Source: Lepturacanthus savala (lineage: Eukaryota > Chordata > Actinopteri > Scombriformes > Trichiuridae). From it: a stretch of DNA of 64,000 nucleotides. The stretch spans positions 36,131,602 to 36,195,601 of the forward strand of contig CM060464.1 in NCBI GenBank assembly GCA_030544235.1. The letters run 5' to 3'. Positions 9,583 through 20,460 of the stretch are shown here, piece after piece. Made by a program: the position numbers and the translations under genes. The notes beneath the pieces are model-generated. The model did not search any database and had not been told where the DNA came from. It saw only the letters and a program-made list of their open reading frames with translations. Position 1 is the stretch's first letter. Every line of letters starts with the position of its first letter.

Positions 9583-11872
9583 GCTTGAACGCAGCTCGGA
9601 TGTTTGCCCAAAAGTTGAAATTTAATCGGCGCGTGAATTCGAAAATTGAACTTCAAAGTCGATATCTGTAAGTTATTGCCTCCTCAACCAAGACACAACC
9701 ACACACAAAATGCTTTAAAAACCCTAAAAGAATCTGAACCTAGGACATTAATAATTGTAGCGCATGACTAATCATTTGAGTACAGTAAGAAGAGAAGATT
9801 TGAAACCCAATGTTTTATAAAAATAAAATAATAATACAAATACAACAATTCAGCGAAATCAATGAAGTTCAGAAATGAATTGAGGCTTTCCTCAGAAACA
9901 CAAGGATCTTCCTGACTTATTGTCAATGGTGAAAGCTTAGTTAACTGTAACAAACCAGGTTATCCTAATCGTCATATCATAATTACTGATCTGAGCTAGT
10001 CGGTAGGGGTAAAATAATTATTAATCGATTTACCGTGTTAAAATGACACTCCTAAATACACTACAACTTTAATTTAGGAACATATAAAATATTTCATTCA
10101 GGACCTTTAATTTTTTTTTTCCCTCCTTTCAGTCAACCGCTTATCTCTCTTCACCCCTCCCGCACTCGAAAATCTATTTTCTGTGTCTTTTAACTCCTCC
10201 CCCTTGGGTCCAGCAATCTGACCTCCTGTCTACAGCTCAGTACGCTCCCAGCCGTCAGACAGGACAGACCTCCTCTACACAGAAACACACACATACACCC
10301 AAACCACAGAGCTTATTTCTCAAGAGTCTGGCCCACTGCCACACCTCAGAGAAAAAAAACCCAACTCCGCACTCACACATAAAATGGCTGCCACAAAAAC
10401 TTCTAAAATACCCAACACATGGCCCGCATGATAAGCAACGAATCCACACAATAAACATTATATACTGAGCAATTATAACACTATGTCATAAGTAGGATAA
10501 GCGCTTTTCTTCTCCCCAAATTACCACGTCGTACACAACTCTGCCAATCACACACTTACCCCGCAGTGCACCCAGTTAGTTGAGCAGTTTAGTCAGTCAG
10601 GTTATCACACAGTTATTCATGCACATACGAAATTTCGCTCAGCACAGCACAGCAAAATAATATGCATTCATAAATATTCGTCAAGATGTATTCATATCCC
10701 CAAACAAGCATAAGCAGGGTTATTAGACTGTTATTATCATTATTATTATTATTATTCACACATTCCCCTTAATTCCTTAATTTCCCCCTTTTTTTTTTCC
10801 TCTCTTTCTTTTTTTTTTTCTTTCTCTCACAGAACACGCACACCCATACACACACAGATTTCCCTCTGCTTCTAGTTTTATCCCCAAAACTATCCCCAGG
10901 GCAGACAAACCCATGGCCAGACGACACAAATACAGAAACACAGACAGACAAATAAACACAAATACAGATAAACACACAACCACAGATATACAGACAAACA
11001 ACTCCTCCTGCCGGCTTTATCTTTGGCTATAGGGATCCCAGATACCACACAGGTATCGATACCACACAGGTATTCGAAAGCAAGACTAAAGCAAACGCCA
11101 ATATTTTACCCCGTTCCCTCATCAAGTAAAATGGGATATCAGCTATACTCCTACTAGCTCCGAACCTCAAATTTCAAAGTCTCCAGAGTATAAATCTGCT
11201 TCGGGCACTCCTTCATGACCCTAAACAACCTAAATTTGATTCACGGCAGCCTAAACTTTGTCATGAAGCTCCCACGTCTTACTTTAATAGTCCTGCCAAT
11301 AAACTACCACCACGTAGAGTATCCACCTCCATTTACCACCTGGGACTCGTCCTGGCTTACAGCCAGCACAGTCGGACTATTTTCTCTCTATTCGCCGTGT
11401 ATTACTTAATACTTCACTTATACACAGACACAACACAAACACAACAAAACCAAAACGTTTCACCCACAAAACACACAAAACACTTGACATATACACAACT
11501 TTACACAAAACACTTCACACACATAAAACACACATCATTCACACACCGTTCGAGCAGTATGTAGTTTACCTGTTCAATACCCCCTTGGGGAAAAAGTAAT
11601 CCCGCACACGCACTTTGAACAGCCTGCGTAATCAGAGCCAAATCACACGAATTTTAAATGTTTTGTTGATCCAGTTTGTCTGGTCAATCGGTCAATAGGC
11701 CAACTTTGAATTTCCCTATCAATTTCTAGAGGAATGGGCGCTCAGACTAGACCCACCCAGCCCCCAGTAGACGGAGGAACAGCAAAAAACTGCGTACCTG
11801 GGACTTTTTCGTCCGTCTGAACCTGGGGCTGAGCTGCTCCTGTCCACTCGTCCACTCGTCGCAGGACTGCTA
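9583..11872 (-). other. long ERV 5' leader, no convincing gene
   Basis: About 2.3 kb separate the PBS from the gag ATG, far more than in simple retroviruses. The stretch is GT-rich on the minus strand, has T/A homopolymers around 10780-10830, and two short Leu/Val/Cys-rich frames (11001-10777, 10458-10255) that look like products of base composition. A duplicated word GATACCACACAGGTAT sits at 11040-11072. It could hold packaging and splice signals, a decayed accessory gene, or an old insertion. Confidence 0.5.
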
Positions 11873-11890
11873 CCTGTGTTCGTGACGCCA
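11873..11890 (-). other. ERV primer-binding site (putative)
   Basis: On the minus strand, four bases after the 5' LTR, the sequence reads TGGCGTCACGAACACAGG. It starts with the obligatory TGG of tRNA-primed elements. I cannot name the tRNA with certainty. Confidence 0.6.
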
Positions 11891-11894
11891 AATC

Positions 11895-12388
11895 TGATGT
11901 TGAATTGAAGCAAACCAAAATTTCAGTTCAACAATCAGTTGTTTATTCCCATACAATTACCATACAATAATACAATTTATCATAGGGGTATAAATGAACA
12001 GGTAAAGGTACTTAACTTGCTCAGAACGGGAGATTCTCCGGAGAACCTCTTTAAGTCTTGTCGTCTTCTGTGTTCTTCTTTCTTCTTTTTCTCTCCTCTT
12101 TGTCCTGAGAGTGGGTTTTTATACTACGATAAAAACAATACCAAATAAGGGAAAGCTCCCTCCTTAATATGTCCCAATCTCTATACCTCTCTTTACCAGT
12201 ATCTGTACTTTCAACATCCTGTCTTTCCCAATTACCATCAGGTCAGGGTGCCCTGATGTTCACCATGACCTTGGGTGACCTGCCAAAGCTGGTCAGAGTT
12301 TCAGCCTCCTGTTCTTTTCGTTAATAATGTACTGGGTGTACTGTGGAAATGTATTTTAACGACTATACTGTTTTTCTTAACCACTACA
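11895..12388 (-). repeat. ERV 5' LTR
   Basis: 494 bp, homologous to 2528-3028. It starts TGTAGTGGTTAAG and ends CAACATCA on the minus strand. Lower internal divergence than the coding region suggests that most decay is indels. Confidence 0.9.
12114..12123 (-). promoter_or_regulatory. ERV LTR TATA box
   Basis: The minus strand reads TATAAAAACC in the middle of the 5' LTR, about 170 bases before a minus-strand AATAAA at 11942-11947. This spacing is that of an LTR promoter and its polyadenylation signal. The sequence is conserved in the 3' LTR. Confidence 0.65.
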
Positions 12389-13246
12389 TCATCCACCCCC
12401 GGGCCTTGCCGCCGAGGAGCTTTTTGACTACCTCGGCGATCTCAGCCCCAGAGATAGGCGAGTCCACCACTGGTCCCCCAGACTCTGCCTCTTCAACAGA
12501 AGCCGTGCTGGTGGGATTGAGGAGGTCTTCGAAGTATTCCCCCCACCGATCCAGGACGTCCCGAGTCGAGGTCAGCAGCACCCCATCCCCACTGAACACA
12601 GTGTCAACGGTACCCCGCTTTCCCCTCCTGAGACGCCGAATGGTGGTCCAGAACTTCCTCGAAGCCGTTCGAAAGTCTTTCTCCATGGCTTCACCGAACT
12701 CCTCCCACGCCCGAGTTTTTGCCTCGGCGACCACCGAGGCTGCGATCCGCTTAGCATGGCGATACCCGTCAGCTGCTTCAGGAGACCCACAGGCCAAGAA
12801 GGTTCTGTAGGACTCCTTCTTCAGCTTGACGGCATCCCTTACCGCCGGTGTCCACCAGCGGGTTCGGGGATTTCCGCCACGACAGGCACCGACGACCTTA
12901 CGGCCACAGCTCCGATCAGCTGCCTCAACAATAGAGGCGCGGAACAAGGTCCACTCGGACTCAATGTCCCCCGCCTCCCCTGGGACGTGAGTGAAGCTCT
13001 CCCGGAGGTGCGAGTTGAAGCTCGCCTCTCCAGGTCACACTGTCATTGCCCACGTGAACATTGAAGTCCCCCAGGAGGACGAGGGAGTCCCCAGAAGGGG
13101 CGTCCTTCAGCACCCTATCCAAGAACTCCAAGAAGGATGGATACTCTGAACTGTCATTTGGCGCATAGGCACAAACGACAGTCAGGACCCGTCCCCCCAC
13201 CCGAAGGCGGAGGGAGGCTACCCTCTCGTCCACCGGGGCGAACCCC
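12389..13246 (-). pseudogene. Rex3 AP endonuclease end and linker to RT
   Basis: Minus strand. 13248-12961 reads LTVVCAYAPND, SLVLLGDFNVHVGND and TWRGE, the C-terminal motifs of an apurinic endonuclease. After a shift near 12955, 12947-12384 reads NPRTRWWTPAVRDAV, ESYRTFLACGSPEAADGYRHAKR and GEYFEDLLNP, the region before the RT in Rex3-type LINEs. It stops at the ERV boundary in mid-codon. The N-terminal half of the endonuclease is absent because the insertion was 5'-truncated. Confidence 0.85.
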
Positions 13247-13259
13247 AAGTTATCAACTT
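13247..13259 (+). repeat. target-site duplication of the Rex3 insertion (right copy)
   Basis: AAGTTATCAACTT, identical to 1085-1097, directly after the truncated 5' end of Rex3. Confidence 0.8.
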
Positions 13260-13274
13260 AAAATAATAAATACC

Positions 13275-13345
13275 CAGCCCAATATATTTGTATAGCACTT
13301 ATAATAGATGAAATGCAATGTGAAGTGCTTTACAACAAATAAGTT
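13275..13345 (+). repeat. fragment similar to a LINE 3' tail
   Basis: TTTGTATAGCACTT and GTGAAGTGCTTTACA words here match TTTGTATAGCACATTT and CAAAGTGCTTTACA at 62546-62597, the tail of the L2-like LINE at the end of the window. It is short and diverged. Confidence 0.45.
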
Positions 13346-14053
13346 ACATGCATTGTTTGCTTAGGCACTCTCACATCTGCAGCCGTATCAATAAAACAGT
13401 ACAACTATGATATATAGTAGTGATATCGTGAATTTTTGTCTTGTGTCTTTGTGGTTGTTTTGTATTTTGAGTCATACTGGAGGCCTATGTATTTGTCTGT
13501 TTTCCTCAAATATTGTTAAATGATTAATTTATTATAGGCAGCGGAATCTAAATAAACTACAAACTGCCACCGAAAGTATCACTGCATGTGCTACAACTCA
13601 GCTAAATCCTCCTCCTCCTAGCATTCCCCCAACGGCCACCCACACACTGTTATTGACATTGTAATACTGTATTGATACAGAAATAAAAATTATATAATCC
13701 ATATTAGCACCAAAAATAATATGCCTGTGTTTATGAACGCTAGGTTATAAATTCATATCGTATTGTGAGATAATAATAATAATTTGTCATGTCTGCAACA
13801 ATATAATAAACACATATAAATACAGACATGCCAAATATGCTGACTATCATATTATTGAAACCACAAAGGTGACAAACATCTTCAGGTGGCTTCACTTTTT
13901 CAGTTCCTGATTCTTCAACCAGCAACAAGGATAAACAAAGAGTAATGTGGCCTGCTCAAAGGATCTACTCCACAATGAACATCACAGCTTCAATAACATC
14001 TTCAGCCACCACAAAAGGAAGCAGAACCAAAGAGCAACTCTTCTTCTTTTTTT
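13346..14053. other. no recognisable feature
   Basis: AT-rich DNA with no open frame, tandem array or terminal repeat that I can support. Confidence 0.4.
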
Positions 14054-14599
14054 CCATGGACTGGTAACATGACTTGGGCAGAACAGAATATTAACAACAC
14101 AGTTAAGCAAGACTGATCAACTTTGTTAATGTTTAGATTGTAGGCAACAGTTCACTGTGTTTTCAGCTTGTAAGAAGGTTTAGTCTGATGTTAGTGTCCC
14201 AACCTGCATAATAGTAGTCTTTGAGGTAATTGTCTGTTTTTATTACTTTTATTACTTTTTATTTTACCTTAATATTTCACCACTGTCTCTGTATTGTTCC
14301 AAAGCTCCCACAACTTTTCTTTTTTCCCCAGCAACCAAATGATGGAAGAAGGATTTTTGATTGAAAGATGTGGTGTTTCTCTGCCAATAGGAAAGCTGTT
14401 GTCATCACTATGGGGGCTTTTTTGTTTTTTTCTAATACTTCTAATACCGACCACCAGCATCTACATCTGTTTCTTGTCTTTTTTCCGTCTCTACCCACAC
14501 TGAACCTGCAGCGAATGTGTGGAGAACGCGACGAAAATATTCAGCAACATTATGGCGTAAATAATTTATCATAACTCTGAATTTCTTGGCTTATCAACA

Positions 14600-14735
14600 C
14601 ATTTAAAAATTGGTATATAGGTCTGCACTCTCCACAAGTGAAGTGAATCCCGATGCCCGCTAATGCACATCTTGACGCAATGACACCTCAAAGTGTCATC
14701 TGAGTAGGCGCGTCCCACGGTGCTTCAAGGGCTAA
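14600..14735 (-). mobile_element. piggyBac-like MITE end
   Basis: Read on the minus strand it starts CCCTTGAAGCAC next to a TTAG (decayed TTAA-like) and continues with ACTTTGAGGTGTC, GTCAAGATGTGCATTAG and GCAGACCTATATACCA. The same order occurs at 18815-18960 on the plus strand. The TTAA-flanked CCCT terminus suggests a piggyBac-type non-autonomous element. The opposite terminus was not found. Confidence 0.5.
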
Positions 14736-14782
14736 TTTTTTCTTTGACATAACACCTTGAAACACACACAAAATAACGATAA

Positions 14783-14784
<2 letters not shown>

Positions 14785-14818
<34 letters not shown>

Positions 14819-14829
14819 ACACACACACA
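14785..14829. repeat. (CA)n microsatellite
   Basis: About 45 bases of CA dinucleotide with one TA interruption. Confidence 0.95.
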
Positions 14830-14945
14830 TAAATTAGCATGGTTGGCTATTTTCCCTTTATTCTCAACAAAGAGCCCCAGATGGCCTGAATTACACAGAA
14901 CAGCCATCACAGCAGCGATCTTTGTAGTTCCCCAACAGACACACA

Positions 14946-16200
14946 ACAATATCAATGGTGGCATCTGGTATTATTCTGGTATTGTTTTGTCGTGTAAATG
15001 ATTAGTCAGTGTCCCACATAATCATATTTTTTTAAATGATTTTATGATTATAGACACAAAATCATAGCATTTAAAATGTACTTAAGGATAAGTTTCTTTT
15101 CAAGAACTTCAATCAGAAAAAATACTTAAGTTTTGTTTATGTGAATAACCACTGCACAGATGGAAACCAAATTATAGTAAGTTTTTTTGGGGAAGAGAGG
15201 GAAGAAGAAAAGAATGAAAAGCAGAGGAGGAAGGAGAAAAGGTAATAAAAAGCAGGTTATAAGAGGCAAGAAAAACAAAAGAAGAAAAGAGGAGGATGAG
15301 TTAAGAAAAAGCAAAAGAAGAGAAAGAGAAAACGGGAGTGAATTGATGATAAGTGAATTTCTCGCTCTCATCAGGAAACAGATCCAGTCAACAGTGATGT
15401 CAGGAGAATCACAACACTGATAGGCTGCCGCCACGCGAATTCACCTGCAAAGTTCAATATTTATTAAACTTCAATTTTCGCCTCGTCATGTTTATCACAT
15501 CGCGAAACTGTGTGTAATCACTTTTTTTGCATTAACTTTACATGTAATCTTGTTGTGTGACAGCGTGAAATCGTGTTTGGTGTAAACATGGATTTAGCCT
15601 GTCAACAGTGGCAGACAGGATATTCTTTTTGGCGATGATATCAAAGAAAAAATGCTGATTTGCATTTCTCAATTTCAAATAATGAATGCAAAGTTTCTCT
15701 TCATAGATTTCATAATTTATAGATGTCATTAGTTTTTCACCACCTACATTTAGCTTTGTCCACTGATCATCTACTGGATAAACTGGATAAACATTTCTCC
15801 AGTATTATCAGCGATGTACCATTTTGAGATTACCTCTGTTTTAAAAACACTGGAGAGAAAGTCTTATTGAACACACAGGAGTGGTCAGACAGACCAACAT
15901 CAGTCACCTCAACCTTAAAAATGTTTAAACCTTTAGAGATGATTAGTTACAAAGTGTGACCCTTGTTTGCACTCCTCTTTTTTTGTGTGTTTGTTTTTTC
16001 TTGTTTGCTTCACGTGTGGTCCCTAGGATCCCCGTTCTTTTGGACCATTCCATCACAGTAGGTTGGATGGTTGGATGCTTTTTATCTCCATAGTGAGTGT
16101 GATTTTAGTGCTTTAGTGTTAGAGTTTTAAAAAAGAGAATTTGTAATAACAAAATATTTGTATTCCTGAACCACTGTCTCTGTCCTCAATTGCGTGATTA
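14946..16200. other. no gene; purine-rich tract at 15180-15345
   Basis: 15180-15345 is a GA-rich low-complexity tract (repeated GAAGAAAAG-like words). The open frames in it are Lys/Arg-rich on one strand and Leu/Phe/Ser-rich on the other, as base composition alone would give. The remainder is AT-rich without visible features. Confidence 0.5.
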
Positions 16201-16204
16201 GCTA

Positions 16205-16308
16205 TTTAAAGAAATCTCTGGGTGAAATTCCCAGGGTGGCATTGTCAGGCAATTCAATAAAAAATTTTACTAATACTGCCCATATTTCACCTCTTATACC
16301 TTGTGCCG

Positions 16309-16406
<98 letters not shown>

Positions 16407-18640
16407 TGTTTCTTGCTCATTCCTGGTGTACAGTTTCTAGTTTCAACATCTATTCCATACTGGGTACAGATGTTCCTGTACACTATTCCAGCTACTTGGT
16501 TGTGCTTCTCAATGTACACTGACCCAGCTAGCATCTTACACCCTGCCACTATGTGTTGGATTATCTCAGGGACATCTTTACAGTCTGCACCTTGGGTCTG
16601 ATCTACTGTGGTAGATCCTGTCCTCTATGGCTCTTGTACCAAGGGCCTGTTCTTGTGCTGCCATGATTCATGCCTTTGTACTGGCTGTAAGTCCACCCTT
16701 TTCCAGCCACTGGTAGGTCTTTTCAATATCAGCCACTTCTTGAATGTCTCAGGCCTCTGCTGCCTGAGACATTCACTTAGCAGTTCATCCTTCGTGGCCA
16801 TTTTCTTGATGTATTCTTGGATGTTCGATGTTTCATCCTGGATTGCGGCCTTGATGCTCACAAGGCCTCAGCGTCCCTCTTTCCGCTTAGCGTACAGTCT
16901 CAGGGTGCTGGATTTGGGGTGGAACCTTCCGTGCATGGTGAGGAGCTTTCTGGTTGGGATGTCAGTGGCTTCTATCTCCTCCTTTGGCCAGCTTATGATC
17001 CCAGCAGGGTATCTGATGACCGGCAGTGCACACATGTTGATGGCTCTGATCTTGTTCTTGCCATTCAGCTGACTTTTCAGGACTTACCTTACTCTCTGGA
17101 GGTATTTCATTGTGGATGACTTCTTTGTGGCCTCCTCATTGTTTCCATTAGCTTGTGGGATACCAAGGTACTTGTAGCTGCCTTGGATATTACCTATGTT
17201 GCCCTCTGATAGGTCAACCCCCTCAGTTCTGATCATCTTGCCTCTCTTAGAGATGATCCGGCCACACTTATCCAATATGAAGAACATCCTTATTTCAGAA
17301 CTGTAGATCCTGGTGGTGTGGATTAGTGAGTTGATTTCTCACTCATTCCTGGTGTACAGCTTGATGCCATCCATGTAGAGCAGGTGGCTGATTGTTGCCG
17401 CACTTCATAACCGGTACCTGTATCCGCTCTTTGTGACTGAGTGAGTTCAGGCCTATGCAGAACAGCAGTGGTGAGGCTTTCTTGTAGTCAATCCAAGCTG
17501 TCCTCAGGTTGTTCTGTCTGTTCTTACAGTCTCGAGCAACTGCTCTATTGACCAGTAGATGGAACTTGGTTCCTCTGGTCTTACTACCAATTCCCTTTTG
17601 AGCTCTGCTTATGTATTGAGCCACATTCTTACTCATCTTAGCTTCAATGATGCCTGACAGGGTCGTCCATGTTGCGCAGAGACAGGTTATACAGGTTATA
17701 TACCCTGGGTTAGCCACTCCCTCAGCAGATGGTTAATTTTTGCTGACAGGCATTCATGGAGTGCTGCAAGCTTCTCATCCCTGATATGGATCATATCGGG
17801 GTGGTGCTGTCCAGCTCATCATCTTTGACACTCTTTCTTTCTTTCTTGTTTCTGGTTCTTGATCTGGGATATTGCTGTGGTCAGCTCTTAGGTCCACTAA
17901 CCATTGGGAATCTAAGCTGTGTGATGCCTCTCTTTCTCATATTTCCTTCCAGTATTGTTACACCTCAGCTCTTGGTGGGTCTGACCGGTTGTCCTTTCCC
18001 TGCCACTGAGAGAACACCTTGTCTGGTTCAGTGGAGAACAGCGGTTTATCGCTTCAGTCAGGTGGCCAGAGCTGTTAGTTTCAAATGCTTCTGGTATGGA
18101 GACCTTGTTTTATTTCCTGGATGCCCCTTTATTCACCACGTTGCCTTTCTGTAGCTCTACTAGCTGGCTAACCTCTCTCTGAGTTTCCCTTATCTTGGCC
18201 TCTAACTGTATCTGCCATGGTGGGTGCTGCCTGTTACGTTCTGAGACCATCTTATACCCAAGCATCTCAAGGATTATTGTTGCTGTAATGGTCTCAATGA
18301 TGGTTTCTGTAGGTATTGCCATTAGTACAGCATTCAAATCTACTAGCAGATCTTCTGAGGGATATTTTACTCAACAAGTCAACTTCGGTATTTGCCAGGG
18401 GGTTCAGGTTTCTAACTGGGCAATTATCTTCCTTCTCAGGTCAGCGGCTCTTGTGTTGAGGCTATTGGTATTTGCTGGGGCTTGGTAGCCAATCTCTGAA
18501 TGTGGGGGGCGGATTGTGATATCCTCTTGCTGACCTGGTTTCCTGGCTCCCCCATGCTGTAGCATTGTTGTTGAATTTCATCAATCTCTAGTTGTGATAG
18601 CAGTTTATGGTTGCGGATGTTGGAACACTGAACTAACAGC
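16205..18640 (-). pseudogene. decayed R4/Dong-like LINE (possibly Rex6-like)
   Basis: Minus-strand fragments occur in the order of an R4/Dong-type ORF. 18337-18110 has PPWQIQLEAKIRETQREVSQL (region before RT). 17717-17343 has GIIEAKM, SKTRGTKFHLLVNRAVARDC and NLRTAWIDYKKA (RT finger and palm start). 17287-17084 has KCGRIISKRGKMIRTEGVDL and YKYLGIPQANGN. 16861-16625 and 16549-16500 have ATKDELLSECL and HNQVAGIVYRNIC (C-terminal region). The RT catalytic block between WIDYKKA and SPLLF is deleted and frames shift repeatedly. A long TA tract cuts the 3' part. The clade is inferred from the motif wording; Rex6 is possible but not shown. Confidence 0.7.
16310..16406. repeat. (TA)n microsatellite
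   Basis: About 96 bases of pure TA. It lies within the C-terminal part of the LINE remnant, between HNQVAGIV-like sequence and a short conserved tail, so it is an expansion or insertion there. Confidence 0.95.
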
Positions 18641-18814
18641 TGTTTCTGGCTAACATATATACATATAGATTAATATATAGATTATATAGATTATAGATAC
18701 AAAAATACAGAGTTAAGACTCAAGTCCAGATTTTCACAAGGACACAAGGATTCATGCTGTTGAACTCAAATTAGTTGATGAGGACTTCATTGATTTAAAT
18801 ATTTATAACAGACC

Positions 18815-19093
18815 TTAACCCTTGAAGCACTGTAGGATGCACTGGTGCATCCTACTCAGATGACGCTTTGAGGCGTCATTGCATCAAGATGTGCATTAGG
18901 GGGTGTCAGGTTCCACTTCATGTGCAGACCTCAAACTATATACCAGTTTTTGACTTTCCTTCAGTAGCGATATAATGTATAGTATTTTAATTCAGGGGAA
19001 TACTAGACCTCATGCTCCATTCCTCCATCAAACAGTCGAGGAGAAGACGAGGACGTCAAATTTTCGATATATGTCACGGATGCAGAAGGAGAC
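18815..19093 (+). mobile_element. piggyBac-like MITE or relic, interrupted by a Gypsy element
   Basis: TTAA at 18815-18818 is followed by CCCTTGAAGCACTG and two small palindromes, GATGCACTGGTGCATC (18837-18852) and ATGACGCTTTGAGGCGTCAT. The first 145 bases match 14735-14600 in inverted orientation. The sequence then continues to the Gypsy insertion at 19094 and probably beyond it at 23876. The right terminus was not identified. Confidence 0.5.
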
Positions 19094-19405
19094 TGTGGAG
19101 GGGGGCGTGGGCTGCGCTCGGCTGCAAGGGAGAGACGTGTGGGAGTGGCTCACGGGAACAGCGTCAGGTGAGACAATTCCACAGCTGTTGAGGATCTGCT
19201 AATGAAAACCCATTTATACACCCACAGTGACAGCTGGGGGGGAGAGAGAAGGAGTAAACGGCGGCGACGCAGCAGAGAAAGACGACCCAACGAAACCTTA
19301 GAAACAGAGACTGAATGCACAATAAACGCGCTTTGAGCGAGCAGCAACCCGTCTTGTGTCCTGCCTGTCTGTGCTGGGAGAACCCCGTAGCACTAGCGTG
19401 CTACA
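19094..19405 (+). repeat. Gypsy-1 5' LTR
   Basis: 312 bp, TGTGGAGG to GTGCTACA. AATAAA is present at about 19321 in ACAATAAACGCG. It is nearly identical to the 3' LTR. Confidence 0.92.
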
Positions 19406-19407
19406 TT

Positions 19408-19425
19408 TGGCGCCCAATGTGGGGC
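19408..19425 (+). other. Gypsy-1 primer-binding site
   Basis: TGGCGCCCAATGTGGGGC, two bases after the LTR. It matches the tRNA-Lys1,2-type PBS at 17 of 18 positions. Confidence 0.8.
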
Positions 19426-19444
19426 CGGCACAGGCAGTCGGGAC

Positions 19445-20460
19445 ATGTCTGAGCCACAGCAGCTGCAGCCGGTGGCTGCGCTGGCCCAGATGCTGGGGGA
19501 GATCGCGGCCATGCACCGGGAGCCGGCGGCGGTGAACCAGCGGCAGTTGGCGGCGATGCAGGAGCAGGCGGAGAGGCAGACTGAGGTGCTGCAGAGCCTG
19601 CTGGCCCGTCCAAGCGCGTCGCCGGCGTCTCCCCCGTCCCTGCTAGCCGGGATGACGCTGCAGAGGATGTCCGCCGCGGACGACCCCCAGACATACATCG
19701 AGATGTTGAAGGCCACGGCGGCGGCGTGTGGCTGGCCGGAGGAAGAGGGAGGAAGAGTGGGCGGTCCGCCTGCTTCCCCTACTGTCCGGGGAGGCTCAGA
19801 CCGCCGCTCTCAGCCTGCCCGCCGCCGCACGGGGGTCGTTCGCGGGGATAAGGAGAGCAGTCCTGGAGAGGTTGGGGCTCTCCCCGGAAGACCATCGCCG
19901 CCGGTTCCGGAGCGCCAGGCTGGGGCCATCGGACCGCCCGTTCATCTACGCGCAACAACTAAAGGACGCAGCGGTCCGGTGGCTACAGCCGGGAGAGTCC
20001 GAGGGGGAGGCGCGCATGCTGGAGCAGATTGTGCTGGAGCAGTTCCAGGAGGGGCTGCCAGGGCGGACGGCGGAGTGGGTGAGGTGCCACCGGCCAGCGG
20101 ACCTCGGCGCGGCCATCATCCTCACAGAGGACCACCTGGCCGTCCACTCCCGGAGCCACATAACGGCGGCTCAGACTCCAGCAGCCGCCCGCCCGTCTCC
20201 GGCCCCCCGCAGGAGGGCACTCCCCCCGGCGGCACCCCAACCTCAACCCCGCTCTAACCCACCCTCTTTCTCCTCTACTCCACAGACTCCAGCTGCCACG
20301 GGCGCTGTTCCCGACCCACAGGGGGCTCCTCAGACGCCAGGGCAGGAGTGCTGGAGGTGCGGGCGGCCCGGACACTTCCGTCGCGAGTGCCCACTGATGG
20401 AGGTCGGCCAGGTGATCCGGGTCGCCGGCCCTCCGGCACCCTCCCCCGGTTCAGGGGGGA
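19445..20460 (+). pseudogene. gag: Gypsy-1 gag with zinc knuckle
   Basis: The ATG at 19445 opens a Gln/Ala-rich coiled start (QQLQPVAALAQML) that reaches PQTYIEMLKATAAACGWPEEE. A one-base shift near 19740 moves the capsid to the frame of 19728: WAVRLLPLLSGEAQTAALSL, AVLERLGLSPEDHRRRF, then a Pro-rich linker and a CCHC knuckle CWRCGRPGHFRREC at about 20350-20391. The capsid wording is like that of SCAN/PNMA-related Gypsy Gag. One indel breaks an otherwise complete gag, so the decay is slight and recent. Confidence 0.88.

Larger units (their letters stand above)
2528..12388 (-). mobile_element. endogenous retrovirus, class-I-like, full length but defective
   Basis: The element is about 9.86 kb, with LTRs at 11895-12388 (5') and 2528-3028 (3') that begin TGTAGTGG and end CAACATCA on the minus strand. 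By eye the LTRs differ at about 11 positions plus one 7-bp indel (roughly 98% identity). A PBS-like site follows the 5' LTR and a polypurine tract precedes the 3' LTR. The 4-bp flanks TCGT and TCAT (plus strand) match at three of four bases and agree with the Rex3 target, as expected for gamma/epsilon-like integration. Gag, protease, RT, an integrase C-terminus and env follow in order, all with breaks. It sits inside a Rex3 LINE. Confidence 0.9.
1098..13246 (-). mobile_element. Rex3-like (RTE clade) LINE, 5'-truncated, split by an ERV
   Basis: Two pieces of one minus-strand LINE flank the retrovirus. The right piece (12389-13246) carries the end of the AP endonuclease and the linker to the reverse transcriptase; the left piece (1098-2527) carries the RT and the C-terminal region. 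Translation order is continuous across the gap: KLLGGKA ends the right piece and EIRPEFLKALDVVG starts the left one. The left piece contains WQTGLVVPL and QGCPLS, the two sites that bracket the fish Rex3 RT. The 3' end (GATAAGCGGAAGAAGATG on the minus strand) is the usual Rex3 tail. A 13-bp duplication bounds the whole. The 5' truncation falls inside the endonuclease. Confidence 0.85.
14054..14945 (+). repeat. interspersed repeat family A, copy 1, interrupted
   Basis: 14054-14213 and 14735-14945 together match 56533-56880: GGTAACATGACTTGGG, GTAAGAAGGTTTAG, CCCAACCTGCAT, then CACCTTGAAACACACACA, TTTTCCCTTTATTCTCAACA and CCCCAACAGACAC. The middle (14214-14731) is absent from the second copy and is therefore an insertion. 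No protein is visible and I cannot name the family. Confidence 0.65.

Noticed and set aside
15126..15434. Hydrophobic protein on one strand, basic protein on the other
   Set aside because: Both are consequences of a GA-rich low-complexity tract.
16194..16601. Frame with a long Ile-Tyr repeat
   Set aside because: Translation of the TA tract; the flanks belong to a LINE remnant.
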